Origin: Porphyromonas sp. COT-290 OH3588
GTDB lineage: Bacteria > Bacteroidota > Bacteroidia > Bacteroidales > Porphyromonadaceae
Assembly: GCF_000769075.1 (NCBI RefSeq)
Contig: NZ_JRFC01000021.1
Span: 1 to 64,000 of the forward strand
Reading direction: 5' to 3'
Length of the DNA: 64,000 nucleotides
The notes under the pieces were generated by a model. It ran no database searches, had not been told where the DNA came from, and saw only the letters and a program-made list of their open reading frames with translations. Position numbers and translations under genes: made by a program. The stretch's first letter is position 1, and each line of letters opens with the position of its first letter. Of the stretch, positions 27,191 through 35,548 are shown one piece after another.

Positions 27191-29074
27191 CTACTTCTTG
27201 TAGTCCTGCTCCATATAGTCAATGAAGGCTTTGTTCACAAGATGACTCCCCCCGGGCGTAGGATAGTCGCCACTGAAGTACCAGTCACCTAGATGATTGG
27301 GGATAGACTTGTGTAGCTCCTCAATACTCGGATAGACTAGCTCTACCTCTGCTCCTAAATCCTCTGGGCGTAGCAGATCTACAATTTTGGCCGAGATCTC
27401 CTCAATAGTAAAGGGGGCATAGATGGCCTTGACCACATTCTCCACCTCTACACTCCAGCCCTCGCTGCTAAGCTCCAACGCCCTCTGGTACTGTTGCTCT
27501 AGCAGAGCCTGCATACCTCTCTCCTTGATCAACGCAATGGCTGCACGGAAGGCGATGAACTCACGCATCTTGCTCATATCGATCCCATAATAGTCGGGAT
27601 AACGTACCTGCGGACAGCTAGACACGACGACGATTTTCTTGGGAGTGAGTCGATCTAGAATGCTGAGGATACTCTGCCTAAGCGTTGTCCCACGCACTAT
27701 ACTATCATCAATGACTACCAGATTATCTACACCACGCTCGACTGTACCGTAAGTGATATCGTACACGTGCGTGGCCAAATCATTGCGGCTCTTGGCCTCG
27801 GAGATGAAGGTACGCAGCTTGATGTCCTTGATCGCAACCTTCTCACTACGCACCTTGCGAGCAAGAATGCACTTGAGCTCCTCATCACTCATTGAGGGGT
27901 TGGCCTTAATGGCGTCGAACTTCTCCTCGTTGAGGTGAGCATTTAGCCCCTCCAGCATACCATAATAGGCGACCTCGGCGGTATTGGGGATGAAAGAGAA
28001 TACGGTATGATCCATATCATAGCCCACTGCCTTGAGGATTGGCTCGGTAAGGTTGAAGCCTAGAGCCTTGCGCTCCTTATAGATATCTCGATCGCTACCT
28101 CTAGAGAAATAGATACGCTCAAAGGAACAAGGCTTAAATTGCTTGGGGTCGGCGATCTGCTTGAGGCGTGGCTCGCCATCTTTGTTGATGAATAGCGCCT
28201 CACCCGGCTTGAGCTCTGTTACCTTGTCGTAGGTAACGTTCATCACAGTCTGGATCACTGGCCGCTCCGAGGCTACCACGATGATCTCATCGTCTATGTA
28301 GTAGAAAGCGGGCCTGATGCCCCATGGGTCGCGCATCGTATAGCTCTCGCCACTTCCCGTGAGGCCACACATCACATAGCCACCGTCCCACAGAGGCGAA
28401 CATTCCTTGAGGATATTGGAGAGGTCTATACGTTCCTCGATATAGTGCGTGATGTCCATGCCTCTTAGGCCGTGCTGATAGCCAGCCTTATACAGACGCT
28501 CCACCTCTCGGTCTAGGCGATGCCCCAGCTGCTCGAGTAGGATATGCATATCCGACACATGGCGAGGGTGCTGCCCTACGGCCGTAATGTTGTCAAATAC
28601 GCCGTCTACATTGGTTAGGTTAAAGTTGCCGCAAATAGAGAGGCATTTGGCTCTCCAGTTGCTGCGTCTAGTCATTGGGTGTACGAAGGTTATCCCACTC
28701 TTACCTGTGGTACTATAGCGCAGATGCCCCATATAGCACTCGCCTGCGAAAGGTAGCTCACCCTCTACAAGGTCTAGATCCTCCAGTTGCTCGGAGGTTA
28801 GGCTATTGAACTGATGGTATACAGCGTCAAAAATCTCCTTAATCGCTGATGCGCCAAGAGCACGCTCACGGAATAGGTATTCGTCACCAGGTTTACTATT
28901 GAGTTTAACCACTGCCAGACCAGCTCCGTCTTGTCCTCGGTTGTGCTGCTTCTCCATAAGCAGGTATAGCTTATTAAGACCATACATCCATGTACCATAC
29001 TTCTGCTGATAGTAACTCAGTGGCTTACGCAGGCGAATCTGGGCAATCCCACATTCATGCTTGAGAGGTTCCAT
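27191..29074 (-). CDS. Amidophosphoribosyltransferase-like protein (long form)
   Basis: Resembles PurF, which makes 5-phosphoribosylamine from PRPP and glutamine. The class II glutamine amidotransferase domain begins at HECGIAQIR, with the candidate N-terminal nucleophile C8 preceded by seven residues that would need removal. MEKQHNRGQDGAG, MGHLRYSTTGKSG and ICGNFNLTN are typical. The PRPP-binding motif VVIDDSIVRGTT is near residue 450. At 627 residues it is about 150 longer than standard PurF, a form I associate with Bacteroidetes that also carry a standard PurF. Its exact role is therefore less certain than the family. Confidence 0.85.
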   Translation of the reverse strand: MEPLKHECGIAQIRLRKPLSYYQQKYGTWMYGLNKLYLLMEKQHNRGQDGAGLAVVKLNSKPGDEYLFRERALGASAIKEIFDAVYHQFNSLTSEQLEDLDLVEGELPFAGECYMGHLRYSTTGKSGITFVHPMTRRSNWRAKCLSICGNFNLTNVDGVFDNITAVGQHPRHVSDMHILLEQLGHRLDREVERLYKAGYQHGLRGMDITHYIEERIDLSNILKECSPLWDGGYVMCGLTGSGESYTMRDPWGIRPAFYYIDDEIIVVASERPVIQTVMNVTYDKVTELKPGEALFINKDGEPRLKQIADPKQFKPCSFERIYFSRGSDRDIYKERKALGFNLTEPILKAVGYDMDHTVFSFIPNTAEVAYYGMLEGLNAHLNEEKFDAIKANPSMSDEELKCILARKVRSEKVAIKDIKLRTFISEAKSRNDLATHVYDITYGTVERGVDNLVVIDDSIVRGTTLRQSILSILDRLTPKKIVVVSSCPQVRYPDYYGIDMSKMREFIAFRAAIALIKERGMQALLEQQYQRALELSSEGWSVEVENVVKAIYAPFTIEEISAKIVDLLRPEDLGAEVELVYPSIEELHKSIPNHLGDWYFSGDYPTPGGSHLVNKAFIDYMEQDYKK

Positions 29075-29250
29075 TTATCCGTTTTCTTTTGACCTGTATT
29101 CTAATGATGAACTGTCATCTTGATTGTGCGAAGACTACCCCACCCAATCAAGCGACAAATTTAGTGATTATGCTGGATAATACTCTACTAAAAAGGGTAA
29201 AACTTAACAGCCTTTCTGCATCCTAGAGAAACGCTTGTCAAGGAAGCCGA

Positions 29251-29657
29251 AATTTATATTTTAGCTCAGTTCTCGCAATGTTGGTGGGACAATTTTTGTC
29301 CATGAGCACAAAAACAGCCAACAGCGTATTTGCCCCCTAGGAGGCTCCAGAGCGAACGCAGCCTCATTGGGGCACTCTACCCCCAGCCACACGAAAATAG
29401 CCTCCCCAAACAAGGAAAACATAAACACCTAATAAACAAATACATTAAAAGGAATTTCAAAGATCTTTACCCGACCGAAGCTCAATGTCGGGAGTTTCTC
29501 TCCATCAATCTTTTTCAATTGGTGGATACATCGCAACGGATTAGCCCACCGATCCTCCAAAATCTTCCCATCAATTTCTCTGAGATGTCACAGCAGCGAA
29601 CTAGAATCGAAAAGTATTTCGTCCCAATTCGGGTCCAATCCATTTACACACTTTAAC
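29251..29657 (+). repeat. R1 repeat, copy B
   Basis: Begins AATTTATATTTTAGCTCAG, nearly the same as copy A, then GCGTATTTGCCCCCTAGGAGG, CTCCATCAATC, the hairpin TTGGTGG (29519-29525) with CCACCGA (29546-29552), TTCCCATCAATTTCTC, and ends TTTACACACTTTAAC. A 108-codon frame overlaps this copy only and is not conserved in the others. It lies between the purF-like gene and an R2 terminator. Confidence 0.65.
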
Positions 29658-29689
29658 TAAAAACGAGAAAAGTGCCTTTCATGGTTTGT

Positions 29690-29752
29690 TGCACACACTA
29701 ACACATCTAAAAGGGGGCTGTGGTAAAACTCAAATTTCCCCACAGCCCCTTA
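29690..29752 (-). repeat. R2 repeat with terminator, copy 4 (short)
   Basis: A short R2 copy, essentially the terminator part: AAGGGGGCTGTGG (29711-29723) with CCCACAGCCCCTT (about 29738-29751). It sits 26 bases beyond the stop codon of the secreted protein on the minus strand and would terminate that gene. Confidence 0.6.
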
Positions 29753-29777
29753 CATTGAAGTTACTTAGAATCTATAC

Positions 29778-31013
29778 CTAACGATAATCTACATAAAAAG
29801 GATTCCCCAACGAATAGTAGTGGTATGGCCCATATTTACCAGCTCCGGGCAACCACTTCCCCGCCATAGAGCAAGGGATCGCTTTATAGCGCCCATCGGG
29901 CTTCTTCACGATAACATAGCCAAAGACGATTCTATACCTACCCGTACTGGTATCTTCGATTTTCCACTCATCACTCTTGATCAGTGTCTTGACGATTTTG
30001 TCTTTGGGCCACTGCTTGCGCATAATTTGCTCAAAGGTCGCAATCATCTGGGGCGTGTTCATACGCCCAGACTTGGGCATATCGTAGACTCGTTCTTGTC
30101 GCTCACGATACTCCTGCTGCACACTCTTGACCTGCTCATCGGCTTTTCGCTCTTGCTCGGCTTTCATCTCTGCCAGTGTCCTTGGCTTAGGGTATATGGC
30201 TTGATACTCGCGATCCATAGAGGCATACATCTGCTTGAGTGAGGCCACCATAGTCTGCACCTCGGGATCCGAATCCCTTAGATTGCCATCAACAAGCTCT
30301 CCAGAGAGCTTATTCACAGCTTGGAAGAGGTAATACTTCTTTAGGTTTGGGCTCAGGTCCGCCGTCTGCATATAGTTATAGATCCTCCTGAGTTGCTCTG
30401 CCTCTCCGAAACGAGAGCGAGTAGCAGAGCCATTGAAGGGCGACAACAGTATCTTTTGAGCTGCCGCTGCTACTCGCTGGTATTCCATACCCCAATCATT
30501 CCACCGAAAGCCCTGTACCTGCTCACGCTTAGGGTTATTCAGCAACGTAAGGTAGTACAGCATGGCTTTGTTGTCATCGGGCCAAGCTATGAACTCTATA
30601 TCACGCTGCTCTACGGCTTTCTTTAGCCTTAGGAGGTAATAGGCTAGACACTCAAACTGTGCACGAGTGTCTAGCGTCTGATCAAATGCCCCTGCATGAT
30701 CGCTCTGCTTGGCTAGGGCATAGAAACTGTCTGAGGTTTGCTCTGAGATTTGCACTTGTTTCATGATCGCCAGAGGATCGACTTCGTCCGTCTTAGGGAG
30801 ATTGCTCTGTATCTGGCGCTGAGTCGATCCTTGAGCCTGCGCAGGCTCCAAGTCCAATTGCTGCTTAACCTCATTGGTCACTTCCTTGGCGACCTGCTCG
30901 GTCTTGGACTTCAACTTCTTGACAAATGTCCCCAACTGTGCATGAGCAGGGACTAGACCGAGGAGCACAAATAGGCTAAGCGCTCCTAACTTGCTAAAGC
31001 ATTTCATTTTCAT
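29778..31013 (-). CDS. Hypothetical secreted protein
   Basis: I do not recognise this 411-residue protein. It has a clear signal peptide (core LGALSLFVLLGLVPAHA, cleavage before QL), followed by a charged helical region with likely coiled coil (residues about 27-60, rich in K and E), and a second K/E/R-rich helical stretch near residues 265-300. The C-terminal 100 residues look beta-rich and end GPYHYYSLGNPFYVDYR. No lipobox. It would be periplasmic or exported. It is monocistronic, divergent from greA, and ended by an R2 terminator. Confidence 0.75.
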   Translation of the reverse strand: MKMKCFSKLGALSLFVLLGLVPAHAQLGTFVKKLKSKTEQVAKEVTNEVKQQLDLEPAQAQGSTQRQIQSNLPKTDEVDPLAIMKQVQISEQTSDSFYALAKQSDHAGAFDQTLDTRAQFECLAYYLLRLKKAVEQRDIEFIAWPDDNKAMLYYLTLLNNPKREQVQGFRWNDWGMEYQRVAAAAQKILLSPFNGSATRSRFGEAEQLRRIYNYMQTADLSPNLKKYYLFQAVNKLSGELVDGNLRDSDPEVQTMVASLKQMYASMDREYQAIYPKPRTLAEMKAEQERKADEQVKSVQQEYRERQERVYDMPKSGRMNTPQMIATFEQIMRKQWPKDKIVKTLIKSDEWKIEDTSTGRYRIVFGYVIVKKPDGRYKAIPCSMAGKWLPGAGKYGPYHYYSLGNPFYVDYR

Positions 31014-31178
31014 AGCAAAAAGAATTATCTAAATAATATGAGTTCATCTACCTATCCTCGGGCATAAGCCCCAGCAAATCACACGGCACCTCTGAGCCTA
31101 TTGGCCAACGCAAAGGTCGTAATGTGACGACACTGCAATAGTTCTCTTCTTGATGATACAACTAGGTGCATCACGGAA

Positions 31179-31186
31179 CAAAGATA
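31179..31186 (-). promoter_or_regulatory. Putative -7 element for the secreted protein gene
   Basis: CAAAGATA on the plus strand reads TATCTTTG on the minus strand, about 165 bases before the start codon at 31013. A -33 box is not evident. Confidence 0.4.
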
Positions 31187-31280
31187 AAACTTTGTGGAAG
31201 ATATTCCCCGTGCTTGACACTGGAGCAGTACGACAAGGGACATCGAGCCGGATAGATTGGGGGGCTTTTGGGCGGGGCTC

Positions 31281-31312
31281 TTTGCTTTAATTGCAAAAAA
31301 GGGTTACCTTTG
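31281..31312 (+). promoter_or_regulatory. Promoter upstream of greA
   Basis: TTTG (31281-31284), a 20-base spacer and TACCTTTG (31305-31312). Transcription should start near 31319, about 145 bases before greA, so the leader is long. Confidence 0.7.
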
Positions 31313-31318
31313 CCGAAG

Positions 31319-31401
31319 AAATCAGGGGATGATTTCTGACGATAGATGTAAGATGTTCCGAAGTGCCTAACTCTGTGAGGCTTTGGGACTCTTTTATTTT
31401 T
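31319..31401 (+). ncRNA. Structured greA leader or small RNA with its own terminator
   Basis: The predicted transcript begins with a 6-bp hairpin (AAATCA, 31319-31324, with TGATTT, 31330-31335). It then forms a 12-bp stem with a 2-base bulge and two G-T pairs (31355-31368 with 31378-31389; 9-base loop), followed by TCTTTTATTTTT. This is a complete intrinsic terminator 60 bases before greA with no gene in front of it. Either an 80-nt small RNA is made, or greA is controlled by termination in its leader. Confidence 0.5.
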
Positions 31402-31462
31402 CTATCTAAGCATAAAATAAACGGTACTAATAGATAACAGCAATTAATCTATAAAACGAACT

Positions 31463-31933
31463 ATGGCATATAACTATATGACCCAAGCAGGCTACGACAA
31501 GCTTGTAGCCGAAATCAATGAACTGGAGTCGGTACAGCGCCCAGAGATCTCTCGACAAATCGCCGAGGCACGTGACAAGGGCGACCTATCGGAGAACGCC
31601 GAGTACGATGCGGCCAAGGAGGCTCAAGGGCTGCTTGAGAGCAAGATCGCTCAGCTCAAAGCTACGCTCAGCAATGCTCGTATCATAGACGAGTCCCGCC
31701 TGAGCACAGACTCTGTGCAGATCCTCAACAAGGTAACTATCCGCAACACCAAGAATGGTGCACAGGTATCATATACGTTGGTATCGGACTCAGAGGCCAA
31801 CCTCAAACAAAATAAGATCTCTGTCAACACGCCTATCGCCAAGGGACTCATGGGCAAGAAAGTCGGAGATGTCGTAGAGGTTCAGACTCCCGGAGGGCTA
31901 ATGAGCTTCGAGATTATGGAGATTTCATTCTAG
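31463..31933 (+). CDS. greA: Transcription elongation factor GreA
   Basis: Binds the RNA polymerase secondary channel and stimulates cleavage of backtracked RNA. The N-terminal coiled coil carries the acidic tip GDLSENAEYDAA (D41, E44), and the C-terminal FKBP-like domain includes TPIAKGLMGKKVGDVVEVQTPGG. 156 residues, normal. It begins a three-gene run with the HIT gene 22 bases downstream. A terminator-like structure lies in its leader. Confidence 0.96.
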   Translation: MAYNYMTQAGYDKLVAEINELESVQRPEISRQIAEARDKGDLSENAEYDAAKEAQGLLESKIAQLKATLSNARIIDESRLSTDSVQILNKVTIRNTKNGAQVSYTLVSDSEANLKQNKISVNTPIAKGLMGKKVGDVVEVQTPGGLMSFEIMEISF

Positions 31934-31955
31934 AGAGATTAGGAGGGCTGCCGGT

Positions 31956-32360
31956 ATGTCTACAATTTTTAGCCGCATTATCCGAGGCGAGATCCCCTCG
32001 CACCGCATTGCCGAGAGTGAAGAGTTCTATGCATTCCTCGACATCAACCCCATACAAATGGGGCATACACTGATTGTCCCCAAGAGAGAAGAAGATTACT
32101 TCTTCGATCTAAGCGACGAGGAGCTGGGGGCAATGATGCGCTTCTCCAAGGTAGTTGCATCAGCGATCAAGGCCGCCACCCAGTGTGAGAAGGTTGGTCT
32201 AGCAGTAATGGGGCTAGAAGTCAATCATGCACACCTACACCTCGTCCCCATCAGCGGTCTTGGCGATATGGACTTCAAGCAAAAGATTGAGCCCAAGGCA
32301 GGCGAATTGGCTTCGTGGGCAGAACGCATCAGAGAGCATCTACCCAAGCACTATCTCTAA
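31956..32360 (+). CDS. HIT family hydrolase
   Basis: A 134-residue histidine-triad protein, probably a nucleotide phosphoramidase or dinucleoside polyphosphate hydrolase. FSRIIRGEIPSHRIAE at the start, HTLIVPKRE, and the triad HAHLHL (H91, H93, H95) are diagnostic. Cytoplasmic. It lies between greA and ugd with short gaps. The physiological substrate is unknown. Confidence 0.93.
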   Translation: MSTIFSRIIRGEIPSHRIAESEEFYAFLDINPIQMGHTLIVPKREEDYFFDLSDEELGAMMRFSKVVASAIKAATQCEKVGLAVMGLEVNHAHLHLVPISGLGDMDFKQKIEPKAGELASWAERIREHLPKHYL

Positions 32361-32385
32361 TCAACAACCAATACATTAGGATAAG

Positions 32386-33696
32386 ATGAGAATAGCTGTC
32401 GTCGGTATCGGTTACGTTGGTCTGGTGAGTGCCGCCTGCTTCGCAGACTTGGGCGCAGAAGTCTACTGCATTGATGTAGATCAGACCAAGATCGAGAGAC
32501 TCAAACAGGGCATTATCCCAATCTACGAGCCGGGATTAGACGAACTGGTTAAGCGAGGCTTCGAGGGCGGACGATTGCACTTCGGGACATCTCTAGCAGA
32601 AGTGCTAGATAAGGTGGAGATTGTCTTCAGCGCTGTGGGTACACCAGCCGACGAAGACGGCTCGGCCGATCTACGATATGTCCTAGAGGTTGCCAAGACC
32701 ATTGGCCAATCAATCAACAACTATTGCCTAATCGTCACCAAGAGTACCGTACCCGTAGGTACAGCTAGCCTAGTAAGAGAGGCAATCCAGCGAGAGCTAG
32801 ACAAGCGGGGGGTGCAGATAGAGTTCGACGTAGCCTCCAACCCAGAGTTCCTCAAAGAGGGCAATGCGATCGACGACTTCATGAAGCCAGATCGTGTGGT
32901 CGTAGGCACCGATAGCCCAAGAGCATACGACTTGATGACCAAGCTCTATAAGCCCATTCTGCTCAACAACTTCCGAGTACTATTCATGGATATTCGCTCG
33001 GCAGAGATGACGAAGTATGCCGCCAATGCTATGCTAGCTACACGTATCAGCTTTATGAATGAGATAGCCAATCTCTGCAAGCGTGTGGGGGCGAACGTCA
33101 ATATGGTGCGTCGTGGTATCGGGAGCGACAGCCGCATCGGGAGCAAATTTCTCTATCCCGGCTGTGGTTACGGAGGCTCATGCTTTCCCAAAGATGTCAA
33201 GGCTCTTATCCATACAGCCAAAGAGTACGGCTGTCAGATGCAAATTCTAGACTCGGTCGAGGCCGTCAATCATACACAGAAGCGGGTCCTCTTCGATATG
33301 TTTGCCGAGCATTACTCAGGCGAGATAGCTGGTCGCCGTGTGGCCGTATGGGGTTTGGCCTTCAAACCCGGTACAGATGATATGCGAGAGGCTCCCTCTC
33401 TCGTGCTGATAGATGCCCTCGTACAGGCAGGTTGCTCCGTACGTGTCTACGACCCAGTAGCGATGAAGGAAGCTAAACGTCGACTAGGCAACCGAGTAGA
33501 GTATGCACGAGATATCTACGACTGCGTGCTAGATGCCGATGCTATCTTCCATGTAACCGAATGGAAGGAATTCAGAATGCCCAACTGGGAGATTATCCGA
33601 CGTACGATGCACACTCCGCTACTTATCGACGGGCGTAATGTATTCGACTCAACAGTAGATGAACACGGCTTCACACGCCTCTCAATAGGCTCGTAG
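32386..33696 (+). CDS. ugd: UDP-glucose 6-dehydrogenase
   Basis: NAD-dependent oxidation of UDP-glucose to UDP-glucuronate for surface polysaccharide. The Rossmann motif GIGYVGL starts at residue 7, the catalytic cysteine is in GCGYGGSCFPKD (C266), and VWGLAFKPGTDDMREAPS marks the C-terminal NAD/UDP-binding domain. 436 residues, normal. Related UDP-sugar dehydrogenases (for example UDP-ManNAc) share these motifs, so the substrate is likely but not certain. Its transcript ends in the strong R2 hairpin. Confidence 0.9.
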   Translation: MRIAVVGIGYVGLVSAACFADLGAEVYCIDVDQTKIERLKQGIIPIYEPGLDELVKRGFEGGRLHFGTSLAEVLDKVEIVFSAVGTPADEDGSADLRYVLEVAKTIGQSINNYCLIVTKSTVPVGTASLVREAIQRELDKRGVQIEFDVASNPEFLKEGNAIDDFMKPDRVVVGTDSPRAYDLMTKLYKPILLNNFRVLFMDIRSAEMTKYAANAMLATRISFMNEIANLCKRVGANVNMVRRGIGSDSRIGSKFLYPGCGYGGSCFPKDVKALIHTAKEYGCQMQILDSVEAVNHTQKRVLFDMFAEHYSGEIAGRRVAVWGLAFKPGTDDMREAPSLVLIDALVQAGCSVRVYDPVAMKEAKRRLGNRVEYARDIYDCVLDADAIFHVTEWKEFRMPNWEIIRRTMHTPLLIDGRNVFDSTVDEHGFTRLSIGS

Positions 33697-33769
33697 CAGG
33701 AGTTAGTCTTGACGGGGTATTTAACAAGAACGCAGTATCAAGTCCGATACCTTTTACAACTCAAAGGCG

Positions 33770-33922
33770 GTGTTTCATAATACGCAAACTGCTATGTTAC
33801 TTGCGACATTTGCTCCGCACGGACTTCTTCGTCAACCTCAGTCTTAGCACCTTGCATTTTGCGCATTCTAAAATACCCAAAAGGGGCTGTGGCGAAAATG
33901 AATTTCGCCACAGCCCCTTTTC
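33770..33922 (+). repeat. R2 repeat with terminator, copy 2
   Basis: CATAATACGCAAA (33777-33789) and TTTGCGCATTCTA (33858-33870) are imperfect inverted ends around CTTGCGACATTTGCTCC and CTCAGTCTTAGCACC. A perfect 19-bp hairpin follows (33879-33897 with 33903-33921, five-base loop), T-rich on both strands. It lies between convergent ugd and rlmD and should terminate both. Confidence 0.7.
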
Positions 33923-33928
33923 TTTGTC

Positions 33929-33958
33929 CTATATGTTTAGCGACTATATGTTTAGCGA
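33929..33958. repeat. Two tandem 15-base repeats
   Basis: CTATATGTTTAGCGA occurs twice without a gap, just after the R2 hairpin and before the 3' end of rlmD. Probably a simple local duplication. Confidence 0.8.
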
Positions 33959-33991
33959 CACAAAAGCAGGGAATCTCCCTCGGGGATCTTA

Positions 33992-35449
33992 TCAAAGACT
34001 GCTCTGCTGGAGCCTCTCGAGCAAGACTACATTCTCAATATGGTGCGTATGGGGAAACATATCCACAGCACGGCTCTTGCGCACTGCATAGTCCCCGTCC
34101 TCAACTAGCATCGCCAAATCTCTAGCCTGCGTGGCTGGGTTGCAGCTCACATAGACAATGCGCTCCGGAGCTGCACGTAGAATGGTGCGTACCACGTCCT
34201 CGTGCATACCAGCTCGTGGTGGATCGGTAATAATCACATCGGGCCGACCATGCTGCAAGATGAAGTCGTCTGTAAGAATATCCTTCATATCCCCTGCGTA
34301 GAAGAGAGTATTATCAATACCATTGAGCTGACTATTGAGCTTGGCATCCTCTATCGCCTCAGGAACATACTCGATGCCAACGACAGATTTGGCCGATCTG
34401 GCCACAAAATTGGCTATCGTACCCGTACCCGTGTAGAGGTCGTAAACCGCCTCATGACCCGTCAAGGCAGCGAACTCACGAGCCACTTTGTAGAGTTCGT
34501 AAGCCTGCAGGCTATTGGTCTGATAAAACGATTTGGGACTAATACGGAAGTGCAAGCCCTCCATCTCCTCCTCAATATACTGCTCACCACGGAAGCAGTG
34601 AATGATCTGATCGGATATGGTATCGTTGCACTTGGTGTTGATGACGTAGAGCAGTGATGTAATCTCAGGAAATGCCTCGGCAATAGCCGTCATGAGAGCC
34701 TCAATCTCGCGGGTATCATCTCGGAAAAATACCACCACTACCATCGTTTGCCCCGTCAAGGTCGTGCGGATCATCAACGTGCGCATCAGCCCTTCTTGAG
34801 CCCTCAAGTCAAAGAAAGGATATTGCTCTGGTCGCTCTAGGCAATAGGCTCGGATAAAAAGACGAATACAGTCGGCCAATTCACTACCCAGATGACACTG
34901 ATCAATATCCAGTACCTTATCAAACATGCCCGGTATGTGGAATCCAACCCCCGGCTCTGATACGGGTATAGGCTTACCATCGGCATCGAGTTTCGTCTGT
35001 GTCATCTCTCCGGGGAGCAACCAACGCTTGTGACTAAAGGTAAACTCCAGCTTATTGCGATAACGGGAGGTAGACGCCGAGCCAAGTATAGGTAGATACT
35101 CATCTATATGCACCTTACCGAGTCGCTCCATTGCATCAACCACGACCTGATGCTTGGCCTCTAGCTGCACCTCGTATGGCAAATGCTGCCACTTGCAGCC
35201 ACCACAGACAGTAAAGTGCGAGCAGATAGGCATCTGCCTCATAGGCGAAGGGGTAACTAGACGCAGGATCTTACCCTCCATAAAGCTACGCTTCTTCTTG
35301 ACGACTTGGATGTCGCAAATATCCCCCGGGGCAGCATAGGGCACGAATAGTACTACCCCATCTACATGAGCCAGAGCCTTGCCCTCAGCGGCCAATCCTT
35401 CTATGCGAATGCCTTCCAAGATGGGAAGGTCTTTTTTCTTTCTTGCCAA
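33992..35449 (-). CDS. rlmD: 23S rRNA (uracil-5-)-methyltransferase RlmD/RumA type
   Basis: SAM-dependent methylation of a uridine in 23S rRNA. An N-terminal TRAM domain (residues about 5-65) is followed by the 4Fe-4S cysteines C76, C82 and C85 (ICSHFTVCGGCKW), with a fourth near 178 (DQCHLG). The methyltransferase part has YDLYTGTGTIANF, IITDPPRAGMHEDVV and the catalytic cysteine in YVSCNPATQARDL near 436. 485 residues. RlmD, RlmC and TrmA-like enzymes are hard to separate; the exact target base is inferred. Confidence 0.9.
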   Translation of the reverse strand: MARKKKDLPILEGIRIEGLAAEGKALAHVDGVVLFVPYAAPGDICDIQVVKKKRSFMEGKILRLVTPSPMRQMPICSHFTVCGGCKWQHLPYEVQLEAKHQVVVDAMERLGKVHIDEYLPILGSASTSRYRNKLEFTFSHKRWLLPGEMTQTKLDADGKPIPVSEPGVGFHIPGMFDKVLDIDQCHLGSELADCIRLFIRAYCLERPEQYPFFDLRAQEGLMRTLMIRTTLTGQTMVVVVFFRDDTREIEALMTAIAEAFPEITSLLYVINTKCNDTISDQIIHCFRGEQYIEEEMEGLHFRISPKSFYQTNSLQAYELYKVAREFAALTGHEAVYDLYTGTGTIANFVARSAKSVVGIEYVPEAIEDAKLNSQLNGIDNTLFYAGDMKDILTDDFILQHGRPDVIITDPPRAGMHEDVVRTILRAAPERIVYVSCNPATQARDLAMLVEDGDYAVRKSRAVDMFPHTHHIENVVLLERLQQSSL

Positions 35450-35484
35450 TGCAAATATCCGTTTAAGTGATTGGGTGCAGACCT

Positions 35485-35530
35485 AAAAAGGGGTGCGCCA
35501 AAACATTCGCTTCGACGCACGCCCTTCTTT
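35485..35530 (-). terminator. Terminator after glmM
   Basis: AAGGGGTGCG (35488-35497) pairs with CGCACGCCCTT (35516-35526) with one bulged base; on the minus strand it runs into CCCTTTTTAGG. It ends the nrnA-DUF4827-glmM transcript. Confidence 0.65.
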
Positions 35531-35548
35531 GATGTATCTCACCGTATA

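Noticed and set aside
29330-29656. A 108-codon frame in R1 copy B
   Set aside because: The frame is not conserved in the other R1 copies, so it is not likely to be a gene.
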